Assembly (NCBI GenBank): GCA_033032175.1
Contig: CM065325.1
Location: 13,668,930 to 13,732,929, forward strand
DNA from: Saturnia japonica
Lineage: Eukaryota > Arthropoda > Insecta > Lepidoptera > Saturniidae
Length of the DNA: 64,000 nucleotides
Reading direction: 5' to 3'
A model generated the notes under the pieces. It had not been told where the DNA came from. It did not search any database and was given only the letters and a program-made list of their open reading frames with translations. This document shows positions 1-11,078 of the stretch, in pieces. Positions within the stretch are counted from its first letter, which is position 1, and each line of letters begins with the position of its first letter. The position numbers and the translations under genes were made by a program.

Positions 1-345
1 AACTTTCTACCCCTTTTTAAGCGTATTGCGTGCACGGAAGACTTTGAGATTTGGCATGGTTAAAGTTTATATGAAGAAGGAGTGCAGAAAGCTAAAATTT
101 ATTTATAATATCTGCTACTAATATATTAAATTAAATGAATTAATACTGCGTATTCTAACCCTACTATTGCCATTGAACTTAGACCCCCAGAATATTGACA
201 TTGTCGCGCAATGAAAAGTGACAGCAAGTGAACTAATATTCATTGTTCAGGTTCATACTGCATGCAAATGCCAAACAAAAAATAGTATATGATTAAAAAG
301 TCGCTGGTCGAATTTCGACCATTGAGCGACCGCTAGTTTTAATAA
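1..345 (+). repeat. Interspersed repeat C, copy 1
   Basis: An unclassified AT-rich repeat cut by the left window edge. The same sequence recurs at 12230-12640 (+) and 29950-30305 (-). Shared landmarks in order are GTGCACGGAAGACT, TTTGGCATGGTTAAAGTTTA, a block ending AATATTGACATTGTC, and a tail near AGTCGCTGGTCGAATTTC. No ORF or terminal repeat was found. Confidence 0.75.
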
Positions 346-373
346 AATTTTATAAATTAAAGTACAGTCAATT

Positions 374-646
374 TAAAAAAAAATGTTTATTTATGCATAG
401 CATAATATGCCATCACGCCTGTATCCCCGAAGGGTTAGGCAGAGGTGTACACCCACAGTTCGCAGGGTATGATTTTAAATTCCAGAGGGAGTGAGCCTAT
501 TACCATTAATCGGGCACAAAGCCAAACTCCGAGCTGCTGCTAAGAATTTCATAGAAAACCACATTAACACTTTGTTTGAGCTGGGAATCGAACCCAGGAC
601 TTCGATCATAGTAGTCGCGCTTACGACCACTAGGCTAACGAGGCAG
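374..646 (-). repeat. tRNA-derived SINE, full-length-looking
   Basis: Read on the minus strand it starts with a tRNA-like head holding a pol III A box (TAGCCTAGTGG, 627-637) and B box (GGTTCGATTCC, 584-594). A tRNA-unrelated body follows, with a short A-rich tail at 374-383. SINEs carry an internal RNA polymerase III promoter and depend on a partner LINE for movement. The small minus-strand ORF here is incidental. Confidence 0.8.
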
Positions 647-964
647 TTAATTAAAAAACAAAAATAAATAATGGAAGTTACTTTATGCAAAACAATTTAA
701 TTCAGTATATTAAAAAAACTACATAATGTTTTACATAATCTGTCGATTGGCATCATTAATTCAGAAAAACCTTTTTTAATTGCAGTCCATAAGTCACAAT
801 CTATGTGACGAACAAGTATCAAGGAAATTTTCGGCGGTACACTGGCACACGGCATAATCTTATTAAATTAAGTGAGCAATTCTTGTATAAATAAATATGT
901 AATTGGTTTCTCAGAAACGGCTCCAATGATTTCGATGAAACATCATACATAAAAAGTGTAGCTG
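647..964. other. No gene recognised
   Basis: AT-rich sequence with stops in all frames. No repeat shared with the rest of the window was recognised. Confidence 0.5.
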
Positions 965-1062
965 TTTTTTTTTAAACCTGACTATACTGTTACCCTTAGG
1001 GGCCCTGAAAACACTGAGGCTTTTACAGCTTCACCAGACTTGGTAACGCAGCTGTGTGAAGC
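965..1062 (-). repeat. Fragment of a jockey-type LINE 3' end
   Basis: On the minus strand this reads GGTGAAGCTGTAAAAGCC, then a GGGCCCCTAAGG block, AACAGTATAGTC and an A-run. The order matches the last 80 bases of the LINE at 4302-11611, so this is a 5'-truncated or decayed relative. Confidence 0.75.
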
Positions 1063-1069
1063 ACATTTA

Positions 1070-1640
1070 TTTATTTAAGCCTTTATTGCTGACATTAAAT
1101 ATATACAAACTATAATTTTCTTAATTTACACATCAGGTATCCCGTTTTCAATGGTCAGCGTGTCACTTGACACGTAGGCCTCTTCCAGTTGCTTCCACAT
1201 TACCCTATCTTTAGCCTTTCTTGGACATATTGTTCCTCCAATATTTGTTATGTCATCTATCCATCATCTTCCTTTTACCCGTGGATACCAATCTCATATA
1301 ATTTTTGTCCATTTTATCTTGCTGTCTCTTGTCATGTGTCCCGTCTGTCGCATTTTCAGTTGCCTGATTTTCTTTATTATATCTTCCACTTATGTTATTA
1401 ATTTTATTTTCTGTGCTCTTTTTCGGTCTTGTAATGTGACACCTATTATGCTCCTTTCCATTGCCCTTTGAAAGGTTCTCAATTTCATTTTTTTTTTGCG
1501 ACAGCGCCCAAGTTTGACACCCATATGTGAGACATGGCTGAACACATAACCGAAATACTTTTTTCTTCGCTGCCGTAGGAAAGTTTTAGCTTTTAAATAT
1601 CTTTTAGGGACCAGTATCTTTTTCAAGCACAAGCAATTTT
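1070..1640 (-). pseudogene. RTE-like LINE remnant (RT C-terminal end)
   Basis: Minus-strand translation shows a worn version of the C-terminal part of insect RTE-type endonuclease/reverse transcriptase. A segment RTFQRAMERSIIGVTLQDR is followed in other frames by LKMRQTGHMTR, QERLKIG and SNWKRPTCQVTR. Stops and frameshifts separate these pieces, so nothing intact is encoded. The assignment rests on recalled family motifs. The related fragment at 24345-24775 has the same QRATERAMSGI core. Confidence 0.65.
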
Positions 1641-1649
1641 ATTAATGGT

Positions 1650-2684
1650 AAGGCCACTACTCCACTTGCTTCAGTCAGCTGTTGCAGCATAGCTGTGCAC
1701 ATAACCTGTGTTAATTAATTAGACTTTACCACCATGATTGACTCTAAAGTTATAATAAGACCGATACGAATATAATAAACATGATTATTTACTTCAAAAT
1801 TATGATATTCTGAATCACTTTCCTGTGACGATTTAAGATGGCCGTTTTAGTTCCTCAAATTGCCACAGCCATCTTATACTGGTGGCTCTATATTTTGATC
1901 TTTTTATTTTCATATATACTTTATATTATTTGTCTATTTAATATGTATTTTTAGCAGCAGTTTACGTGATAGAGTCTAGTTTTTATACTCTAGTTTAGTG
2001 GATTATAAATGATAATTAGGAACATGTATTTTAATTTACCATAAAAATTCCACGGCCAATTTTAACAAGAGACCGCCGCACCATTTTATTAGAATTATGT
2101 GCGAAGATCATCACAGATGTTAATTTTGCGAGTTTTTAATTTATATTGCCTAGGAGGGTTGCTGTATATGAAATATATCATCAAGAAATAAAAAGCGTGA
2201 CGAAAAATCACAAGACTTTACCCATTCAAAAAATCAAACACACATATGCTAAAGTCGAGTATGTACAATGTATTAGTGTATATATGCGTATACATGTAAA
2301 CAGGCCGCTATACCACGCGTCGCTAGTCAGACGCAAGCGCAATACGTCACGAGCATGTTGAGTTCATCAGTGACGCGAAAGTCACGGTAACTCATAAGTT
2401 TTTCTCCTAAAAAAAATCGCTCAACGCGGCTTAAGAAGTTTTCACTTCTTAAATGTTTTATTTAGGTGACGTTTACAGATTTATGAATGAACATAATTAA
2501 CATTCAATTCATTAATTGTACAGTACTACTAGGGTGTATAGTGTGTCAGGATTTTTATTTGTCATGTGTGCCTACGGCTCCGCCTTGATTGGACCAAAGG
2601 ATGACGTAAGTATTGTGGTACCCCGGTTCCACCCCCGGCGATTGCCCGCCGGTTTTTTTAAGATAAAAAATGCTTATTATTTTA
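1650..2684. other. Unassigned AT-rich sequence with one repeat (G)
   Basis: About 1840-2100 carries on the minus strand a sequence shared with 46680-46830, including TAAAATACATGTT and CTATCACGTAAA. The phrase TTTTAACAAGAGACC recurs at 11667-11681. Nothing else here looks like a gene. Confidence 0.45.
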
Positions 2685-2938
2685 TTTGTGCCGCACCTTA
2701 ATTCTTTTTCTAAAATAAATTAGCCTAAGTTACTCCTTATAACACCAGCTATATACCAGTGAAAATTCCATCGAAATCGGTCCAACAGTTTCGGTGATTA
2801 CCCGGGACAAACAGACAGAGAAATTTTTTATAAATGGTTTTTTTGTTGCGGGTATCGTATGTACTTTCATATGCATTTAGTAAAAAACTGTTATTTTGAC
2901 ATTACAAACAGACACTTCAACTTTATTAATTGTATAGA
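2685..2938 (-). mobile_element. Helitron-like repeat H1, truncated
   Basis: Matches the TC-end half of the H1 family: TAGCCTAAGTTACTCC, then ATCGGTCCAACAGTTTCGG, then CATATGCATTTAGTAAA, ending TGTATAGA before T. On the minus strand this end begins TCTATACA. The CTAG end is missing. Confidence 0.65.
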
Positions 2939-3001
2939 TTGGTGGCATATTGCTTGATTAAACTTGATTATTGTGCACAAGTGAAGTAAATTATAGAATC
3001 A

Positions 3002-3703
3002 CTAGCTGTGCCCGCGGTTTCACCCGCATATAATTTAGAAGAAATCACTGATTGATGATTTATAATACTTCAATAAAGGCAATGTTTTTATCGGACGGTC
3101 AGATGGTCACATAACTACTATAGACATAGACCCGAGCCGAGTGTTGAATTATTTTAATTTTGCATTATGAGTCTCAAACTATACGTCCAAATAACATTCT
3201 GTAAGAGACGAAGTTTATCTTCATTATAAATAGTTATTATGATGAAGTAACTTTGTTCGTAAGGGTTAATATGCCATGCTTACAAATAATGCTTGTAAAT
3301 TAATTTTTAATCTTCAACAAAAAAAAATTTGCAAAATACCTTAGTGTGGCTCATGTATAACAGAGATATATATTCTATCACTGACTATTTTTATACATAC
3401 TAATACCCAATTTTTTTATAGAAGATTGTATTGACCTATAATTAACCATTAAGTCAGCGCATGCGGCTAAAACAGTTCGCGAGGGTTTCGAATTCCGACT
3501 TACGTAACAAAATATCAATATCTAAGGCTAGCTAGAAACTGTAGCCTAATGTTATATATAACCCTTACTATTCCTCGTGAGACTGGCTATCATATAAAAA
3601 AATATTTTTTCGAATCCGACTGGTAGTTCCAGAGATTAGCAAACAAACACACAAACAAACAAAAAACCTTTCCGCTTTAATATATTATTAGTATTAGTAT
3701 GGA
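3002..3703 (-). mobile_element. Helitron-like element H2
   Basis: Begins A|CTAGCTGTGCCCGCGGTTTC and ends with ATTAGTATTAGTATGGA before T, so on the minus strand it has the TC...CTAG layout between host A and T seen in the other copies. The interior differs from H1. It has no Rep/helicase ORF and would be non-autonomous. Confidence 0.55.
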
Positions 3704-3759
3704 TATTACACGTTCTTTTGCTTAAAATGTCCTAGTCATTATAATTTCAAATTTCGAAC

Positions 3760-4301
3760 TCTACGCCCCTATGAGGCCGTGTCCTAAAAGTGCATAACCT
3801 CTTTAAGCTTAGAAACCTTCAAATGAGGTACTGATATAGTCCAGTAACTTTCGAGACATTTCAATTTTAAAGAGTATTTGTATATGTTTGTTTTAAAGTG
3901 AGTTCAACCTTTTTTGAATAAAATCGGATTGAGTTTTCAAACATGTGTCAAAATAAAATGTAATTTAAATCAAAAGCACTAAAGAGTATTGATATCAACT
4001 TCGAAGCAAATCACCGCCAAAATAACTTTTTTCCCCATTTTAATCCCGCCAGGGGATGAATTTCAATAAAATACGAATCACGTCTTCCATCAATTCTGTT
4101 AAAAAAGGTTTATGCAAAATTTAAAGTAGATTGGACCAAGGAATCACGTATCCCATACAAACTTTGTCCCCTTTTTTCACCCTTTTTTTCACTGAGGAAA
4201 ACCTTTCTTATTGGATGCCTACATCATACAAAGAACACACCCTCCAAGTTTCAGGTCTCTACGATCAGCGGTTTAGGCTGTGCGTAGATCCGTCAGTCAT
4301 T
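3760..4301 (+). repeat. Old interspersed repeat ending at the LINE 5' end
   Basis: Holds phrases common in moth and butterfly repeat tails, such as ACCCTCCAAGTTTCAGG and CAGCGGTTTAGGCTGTGCG followed by GTCAGTC. It appears to be the tail of a non-LTR element into which the 4302 LINE inserted. The exact class is uncertain. Confidence 0.4.
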
Positions 4302-4361
4302 GGATTCCGATTTCGACCGCTGACGTGAACGGACGTGTCCGCTCGCGCTCTTGATCGCTGT

Positions 4362-4583
4362 CGCACTCTGCTTAAATTAGAGTACAACTTGTTTGCTCTG
4401 ATCTACGGACCCGGTCCTAGGCCTGCCGGTTCAGAGTACACAGTGTAAAGCTAGTTTTTTAAGCTATTTCATTCGCGCTCTGCTTGTACTAGTGTACGAC
4501 TTGTTTGTTTTGATCCACGGACCCGGTCCTAGGCCTGCCGGTTCAAAGCACACAGTTTTAAGCTAGTTCTTAAGCTATTCATA
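4362..4583 (+). repeat. Duplicated 112 bp unit in the LINE 5' UTR
   Basis: Two adjacent copies of about 112 bp start at 4362 and 4474. Both contain CGGACCCGGTCCTAGGCCTG and AAGCTAGTT. Each carries short palindromes (GGACCCGGTCC, CCTAGG). Tandem 5' UTR units are known in some LINEs as promoter monomers. That role here is inference. Confidence 0.75.
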
Positions 4584-5161
4584 CCGCGTGTTATAGTGAG
4601 GTCGGTGTTATTGTTGTGTAGCGAGTATCTAGGTACTCGTTGCGCGCATAGCGCCGTCTCGCTCGCACATTTCGTGTAGCACTTCGGTGCACACGAAAAA
4701 CCGTACTTTTCAGTACGACAATAAACGCGCTTTTCAGCGCGAAATCCTATTTCTAAAGACACGCAAATCCACGGTTTAGTGGTCGTTCGTCGGATACCTA
4801 ACGGTGCTAACGAAGACGAACGGGGCGTGACCCGAGCGCTCTCCGGTTACTTCCTTCTGAGGTAAACGATAACTCGGACGGGCCTGGGAATCTTAGCCTT
4901 TGCCTTTTTGCATAGTTAAGCCCCAGGTGTCTCCTACCCAACCCTTCCTATCCTTACCATCCATCCTTGTGGTTGTTTGGGCAGAGCCAAGGTATATACC
5001 GGCCTGCGTCCTCTGCAACAAGACTGCTAGGGACTCCCCTAGGGAAACGATAGGTCCTTTTCCTGTGTTTCATTACACCGTGACACACAGGTGTCATTGC
5101 TCCGGGCTCGGATAGCCCGTTAAATTCATTCGGCGTACCCCCCTGCCCTCCAGGCAGGGAG

Positions 5162-6970
5162 GTGAATAAATTTCACTTCCCCGTCCTCCAAACCGCCACC
5201 GGGATGGCCGAATTAAAATTCGCCGAGTTAGAAGCACGTTTTAGGCAGCTGGAAGCCGAAAACCAGCGCCTAGTAAATTTCATGTCCTTACACATGCCCG
5301 AGCTCAGTAATGAATACATAAGCCAATCAGAGCGCCGTTACCGCGCACGCCATCCCCTCCACCTCCGCCGCGATCTCACCCGCCGCCGCGCCACCCGGTC
5401 TCACGCGGCCAGCCTCGGTACCTGCGACCGAGTACCCCCACCCCACTAACCTGGCAAGCGCGAGCCACGCCCCTATTAAGTCCCGAGCGAAATCGCAACA
5501 GCGATCTTTTACCCCCGGTCCCTATGGCCGCCCCGCTAAACCCATTGCCCTCGCGGCAACAACATCGACATCCCTGTCCAACTCCTTTTCGGCCCTTCCA
5601 GTCGAAATAGACATGGACGCACCAGTAAGTCCAACCCCTTCCTCGGCAATGGAATTCTCGCTCCACTTCCAAGAACCGGTCATAATCCCGACCGAAGCTA
5701 CCACGGACAATGATGACTTCACGGTCGTCAAATCCCGCAAACGCGCGCCCCGTGATAGCCCCGTTGAGGAAAACGCGGCTAAAACAACAAAAACGGCAAA
5801 CGGCTCCGCCGCCCCCGCACCCTCCTCGAATACCGACGAACCGGTCGTCGGTAAAAAGCAAAAACCCCCTCCGATAATTATCCACGACAAAACTGTCTGG
5901 ACAAAGCTCACCAATGAGCTTAAAACGCTAAAAGTAGGTTATAACAAAGCGCGTAATATCGCGACAGGTATCTCCCTGACGATGAGCACGTCAAACTGCC
6001 ATCGCAAATTGACCACCCTCCTCCGTAGTAGGAACATTCCCTACTACACTTACGCCCTCGAAGAGGAGCGAGTACTACGGGTTGTGCCGAAGCACAACGG
6101 GCCGAAGCGTATCCCCGTCGAGATCGCACCCGAGGAGGTCTTTGCCTCCATTGAAGAACAAAAATTCCCCATCCGAGAAGTACATCGTATGTACAATAAA
6201 GACAAACGAGCCCTCCCAATGCTCGTTTTAATCTTAGACAAAACGCCTGAGGGCAAAAAAATCTTTAATTTAGAAACTGTATGCGAGCTCTCCGGAATAA
6301 CCGTAGAGCCTCCATACAAAAATTCGAAGCCCTCCCAATGCCACAACTGCCAGTTGTACGGACACTCCGCCCGCAACTGCTTCCTTCGTCCGAGGTGCGT
6401 TAAGTACCTCGAAGACCACCCAACCAGGGAGTGCACGCGTCAGCGTGACTCTAACACCCCCCCGAGCTGCGTAATATCCAGGGAGGAGGGACATCCTGCG
6501 AACTATCGCGGATGCTCCAAGGCCCCGCACACTACGCACCCCCGCCGCCCTTGGCAGGCTGCCCCTCAGCGCGCACCCCCCGCCTCAGGGTCCCGGGCGC
6601 AACCTCTGCTCAAACCAGAGGTGTTTCCGTCCCTCCCTTCCCCCGCCGCACTCAGGCGACCGTAGGCCCCCCCGCACCCCAGGTGCAGCCCAAACCCGTG
6701 CGTTCGACTCAGAACGCATGGGCCCCCAAACCACAGCCCCTCATGGCTTTAGACATCCCCGCGCCCCGCGCTTCAGCAACCCGCGCCACTACAATGGATG
6801 ACCTCATGCTATCGCTCATTCGTGAGCATGAGATACGCGAGGTCCTCGCATACAAGGCCCATATGGAGCAGTACGGTTTCGTCGAAACCATAGCTGCCTT
6901 TCCCCGGCTCGTAGAGACGTTACAGCGTCTCGATGGCGAAGCCGCCAACCTCAGGCCTCTCAATGGCTAA
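5162..6970 (+). pseudogene. LINE ORF1, gag-like zinc-knuckle protein (frameshifted)
   Basis: ORF1 of jockey-type LINEs binds the element RNA. The likely start is ATG at 5204 (MAELKFAELEARF), which opens a short leucine-rich coiled coil. The frame then shifts near 5320-5345 and the main part runs on to 6665. A second shift near 6600-6665 continues into a proline-rich and helical tail ending at 6970. The first knuckle, CHNCQLYGHSARNC, is a perfect CX2CX4HX4C. The next two have lost ligands: CVKYLEDHPTREC has Y where C is expected, and SCVISREEGHPANYRGC has S where C is expected. These losses and both shifts mark it as dead. It overlaps the start of ORF2 by 38 bases. Confidence 0.8.
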
Positions 6971-7649
6971 ACTCAAGCCGAGAGGTTTAAACATCTCCTT
7001 CTTTAATGCGCGGAACCTATATCCGCAGCGTGATCTCGTCGCGACTTATCTTAAAGATCACCAAATAGACGTTCTCTTAGTACAGGAAACGCTCTTAAAG
7101 CGTGGTAAACGCAATCCGAGTATCGCAAACTATAACATTGTTAGAAATGACCGCGACGGCCGAGGGGGCGGCACTCTCATTTACTACAAGCGCTCATTGT
7201 ATTGCATGCCGATAGATCCTCCGATACTTACCAATATGGAAGTATCCGTGTGTAGACTAGGAATGACCGATCATCCGTCCATAACGATCGTATCCGTGTA
7301 CCTCTCACCGACGAAAGTACCTCTCAGGTCTGACCTAGAGAAGCTACTCTCGCTCGGCACATCGGTCATTATCGCAGGTGACCTCAACAGTGGACACACG
7401 TCCTTCAACAATTGGAGAGACTCCAGCAATGGGGTTATTCTCGAAGGGTTGTCGGACGAGTTAAACTTTGACGTCATAGCGCCTCCCACTCCCACCCACT
7501 TTCAAGATCACTGTACACCGACAGTGCTTGACATAGCCCTCCTGAAAAATATCGCGCTTCAGGTACGACTCATTCGGGTCGTACACGAACTCGACTCTGA
7601 CCATCGCCCGGTCATCCTACAGCTAGGACAACTAGATGACTTATTATGA
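6933..7649 (+). pseudogene. LINE ORF2, endonuclease part (cut off by an insertion)
   Basis: This is the AP-endonuclease-like domain of ORF2, which nicks target DNA to prime reverse transcription. Visible catalytic motifs in order are SFFNARNL, LLVQETLL (Glu), VSVYLSP, IAGDLNSGH (Asp and Asn) and LDSDHRPV (Ser-Asp-His). All expected active-site residues of the fold are present. The frame is open from 6933 to the codon for Asp at 7638-7640, then runs into inserted DNA and stops at 7647-7649. In the parent element it would continue at 8849. The ORF2 start is not decided, since 6933 and 6963 are both in-frame ATGs. Confidence 0.85.
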
Positions 7650-7786
7650 TTAAAATTTACTTTAGGTAAGAAGAGAGATAGTAAAATGAATGAAAGTTTT
7701 ATAATTTAGGATAGTTATGAATAATTTTCCAGCTTACCTTACAATTTTCAGATAATATGGGTTTTATAAATTATTAGTACACAATT

Positions 7787-7961
7787 TTAATGTCCATAAC
7801 CGAGACGTTCTTCTTGCTCCGACAGCTCAGCGTAGAGATACTTGCCTAGGATCTCTCCGTGTTGAGTAGGTAGGCCAAACAAGGTTGAATCACGAGGCTC
7901 GCCCTCAGCGGACAACGTGGTGTGAGCCGTATGAACAAGCTCAGTCCAAGTGAAGACTTCG
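7787..7961 (-). CDS. Exon-like fragment nested in the LINE insertion
   Basis: On the minus strand a stop-free frame of about 57 codons ends at TAA 7787-7789. It follows an acceptor-like TTGATGCAG at 7962-7970. The translation contains EVFTWTELVHTAH, EGEPRDSTLFGLP and EILGKYLYAELSEQ, and ends ERLGYGH. It is much richer in GC than the rest of the insert and looks like a terminal exon. An in-frame TGA lies just upstream of the acceptor, as expected if the frame begins by splicing. The protein is not recognised. It may be a host exon captured by a mobile element, a coding piece of the insert itself, or chance. Confidence 0.4.
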
Positions 7962-8154
7962 CTGCATCAAGTGGAACGTCGGAATCCGTTCAGCTCTCGA
8001 TATGGCGAAACAAAAATATATATATCAGTAATTTATATATTAATCCAGGTATAAGTTCCTGGAATATTATTGTCTTCTTCAATAGGGTACTTCACCCACA
8101 AAAATAGTTATTTTATCAAACTGTAGATATTTAAATTATAAACGTATCAACTAT

Positions 8155-8360
8155 ATCAAAACTCTTGATAATTATTATATAAACGTTACTCGATTCAAAG
8201 GTCTGCCGTACAATAATTTAGTTTTTATCAAAACACTTGATAATTATTATATAAACGTTGCTACGATTCAAAGGTCTGCCGTACAATAATTTGGTTTTTA
8301 TCAAAACACATGATAATTATTATATAAACGTTACTACGATTCCAAGGTCTGCCGTACAAT
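8155..8360 (+). repeat. Three tandem copies of a 73 bp unit
   Basis: Copies begin at 8155, 8227 and 8300. Each contains TGATAATTATTATATAAACG and AGGTCTGCCGTACAAT. The third is cut short at 8360. Differences between copies are a few substitutions and one single-base indel. Confidence 0.9.
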
Positions 8361-8474
8361 GAATCACATGATCAGATGGATCCTGAAAAATCTGTCATAC
8401 TCTCTGTTCTAATTTTCTATTTTCGTTTGAATTCAAAATTTCATCTTAGTAGACTTTTCTTATTTTAAAAATTC

Positions 8475-8502
8475 AAAATAAATCTAATCATAGATTTATT
8501 TT
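8475..8502. repeat. Perfect inverted repeat (11 bp arms)
   Basis: AAAATAAATCT is followed after six bases (AATCAT) by its exact complement AGATTTATTTT. It could form a hairpin within the LINE insertion. No T-run or other sign of a specific role is seen. Confidence 0.7.
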
Positions 8503-8848
8503 GCTAAACTAGAACCTGGATAGAATATTTGTCTATACCTGAGAAACTCCTAACTGCGCATGCTCTATTACTATCAAAGAATTATCAATGACAGAGATTG
8601 TCATAATATTGCAATGTAAACAATACGAACCTAAAATATTAACAAAGCTGTTATTAAACCAAAATTATCAAGTTATAAATTATCTAAACGCATCAATACA
8701 TAAACCTATCATTAATTGGTATCCTGGAAATAAAAGAATAGGTACACCAAAACAATAATAAGGTAAATCAAATGAACTTATGATGAATAATATAAAGTAG
8801 ATATTAAATAAGATAAATAAGATTATCTTCCAGATAAATAATATAACA

Positions 8849-11078
8849 GACTCCAGCCCTCCTACAGTCACAACGGTTGACTATGCAAAATTAAAACACT
8901 ACCTCGCGGATAGGCAGTCCTCGCCCAGTCTCGTTAGGGTCCCGGAAGTATTAGAGTCAGTTGCGCACGTAGATCTCGCGATCGACTCCCTAGTTAACCA
9001 CCTTCAAGTCGGCATCGGAGAGGCCTCGAGAGAGGTCGAAGCGGCGAACGATCGCCGCTTTGTACTCCCTGCCGACGTGCGAGCGTTGATGATGGAGAAG
9101 AACGCTGCGACTCGTGCGCATGACTCTTATCCGACTGATGCAAACCGCGCACGATTACGCGCACTTCAGAGAGCGGTTAAAGCCCGTATAACCGAGCTCA
9201 AAAGTCACAGATGGGACACCCTAGTCGAAGGGCTAAGGCCGTCACATCTGACTTATTGGAAAATAGCCCACGCCCTTAAAATAGACACCCAACCGCGCAT
9301 GCCCCCCCTCGAAAGGGGTCCCGGCACTACACCCGCTTTCGATACCATCGACAAGGCGGAGTGCCTTGCCGCTTGTTTGGAGAGCCAGTGCTCCCCGAAC
9401 AGCGTCAAGAACACCGACCGAGTCAGAGACATCGAAGCCCGCGTGGAGGAGCTGAATAAGCTCCCGGCATCAGAATCCCTGTCCCCAGTCACTTCTGAGG
9501 AGATCTCTGCCATTCTCAAAAGCCTTAAGCTTAGAAAGTCACCAGGTCCCGACGGTATCAGGAACGAAGTACTCAAACTTCTTCCCGATCACCTCATAGC
9601 TCTATTGGTCTGCATATTCAATGTAGCCATAGCCAACTGCCATTTTCCAGCCGTCTGGAAAACGGCCATTGTCATAGGTATTCACAAGCCCGGCAAGAGC
9701 ACGTCGCTTCCCGACAGCTACCGCCCTATCAGTCTTCTAAATACCCTAGGTAAAATCTATGAGCGGATCCTTCTGAACCGTCTCAAATCCGTAATAGAGG
9801 AGAAAAACCTCTACCCGCCTGAGCAATTCGGTTTTCGTGCTAGACATTCTTGCACTCATCAAGTGCACCGCCTCACGGAGCACATTTTATTTAACTTTTC
9901 CGAGTTATCTATACCCCGTCGCACACTGGCAGTCTTTTTCGACGTAGCCAAGGCCTTTGATAAGGTCTGGCACGAAGGATTAGTCTATAAGCTGTACTCC
10001 CGCGAAGTCCCCGATAGATTAGTTAAAATCATCCGCGATTACCTCAAAGACCGCACCTTTCGCTACAGAGTGGAAGGTGAACTATCCACACCCCATCCCA
10101 TACGCTCAGGTGTCCCCCAAGGTTCCATCCTGGCACCTAGCCTCTTCAATCTGTACGTCAGTGACCTACCAAAAACTTCAAGAGAAAGTTGAAGTAGGCC
10201 TATACGCTGACGATACAGTCATATACTCCTCTCAAAGGCAAACGAGAAACCTCAAATGTAGAATCCAAAGAGCCGTGACCACTCTCGGGAAGTGGTTTAA
10301 CGACTGGCGAATAGCCATAAACCCCACGAAGAGCGCAGCGGTGCTCTTCGACCAAACCGCCACACAGATACCGCAAAAACTCAAGGACAATCCCCTTGAA
10401 CTCTTCGGTAATCCGATCCCCTGGGAAAAGACGACCAAATATCTAGGTGTAACCCTAGATAGTAGACTCTCCTTTATACGCCACATCAATCTGGTTAGGA
10501 AAAGAGCCTCCTGGACCCTCGCCCGATTGCATCCCCTGTTATGTGCTGCAAGCAAAATGTCCACGAGACACAAGCTTACGCTCTACAAGATGTGTATCCG
10601 ACCGATCATGACATATAGCTGCGTTGCGTTCGCACATATGTCAAGATATAACTGGGAACGCTTACAAGCCATCCAGAATAAGTTTCTTCACCGCCTTACC
10701 GGTGCCCCCTGGTTTGTTCGTATGGAGGATCTCCATAGAGATATGGACCTTCCTTCGATACATGCCTACGCCAAACACCTTTCTCGCTCTTATTTCGACA
10801 CCGCGTCGAACCACGCGAATTCCTTAATAAAAGCGGCAGCTTCGTATGTGCCCGACCCCAACGCCTGCCGGAGAAAACGCCGGCCACGTAATATATTCAC
10901 TGACCCGCCCGACCAAACCGAAACAGCTAACGCGTTCTACGCCGCCACCGTCTCTCCAAACAGAGCGTGCCTCCGCCCACGCCCGCGTAACCACTGTTCT
11001 CTCCGCAGAGGACCGGCGGTAAACTTCGCTCCCGCATACCCGTCACGTCCACCCTCTCTAGCGGCAACCCAAGCCTAG
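8849..11078 (+). pseudogene. LINE ORF2, reverse transcriptase part (frameshifted)
   Basis: This continues ORF2 after the insertion and holds the reverse transcriptase that copies LINE RNA at the nicked target. Motifs in order are LKLRKSPGPDGIRNEVLK, WKTAIVIGIHKPGK, SYRPISLLNTLGKIYERIL, EQFGFRARHSC, VFFDVAKAFDKVWH (catalytic Asp), RSGVPQGSILAPSLFNLY and, after a frame change near 10170-10192, GLYADDTVIYS with the catalytic Asp pair. Then come KYLGVTLDSRL and the C-terminal helical region, with stop at 11076-11078. Only the single shift upstream of YADD and the upstream insertion break this half, so decay is recent or mild. Confidence 0.88.

Larger units (their letters stand above)
7641..8848. 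mobile_element. 1.2 kb insertion of unknown type inside LINE ORF2
   Basis: The ORF2 reading frame is interrupted after GAC at 7638-7640 and resumes in phase at GAC at 8849-8851, so the 1208 bases between are foreign. GAC may be a 3 bp target duplication, but this could be chance. The insert is very AT-rich except for a GC-rich island at about 7797-7990. It also has three 73 bp repeats and a hairpin. No terminal inverted repeat or poly(A) tail was found, so the class is unknown. AG|GTAAGA at 7664-7671 and AACAG|ACTCC at its right edge resemble splice sites, but an in-frame stop lies before that donor. Confidence 0.75.

Noticed and set aside
374..646. Possible genuine tRNA gene on the minus strand
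   Set aside because: A and B boxes are present but the sequence does not fold into a full cloverleaf by eye and is followed by a SINE body with an A-rich tail.
5376..6963. Several long minus-strand open frames (up to 169 codons) opposite LINE ORF1
   Set aside because: They lie opposite the GC-rich gag-like frame, have no recognisable domains and are shadows of its codon use.
7641..8848. A true intron in LINE ORF2
   Set aside because: Although AG|GTAAGA and AACAG| occur near the edges, an in-frame TGA (7647-7649) lies upstream of the donor, so splicing there would not restore the protein.
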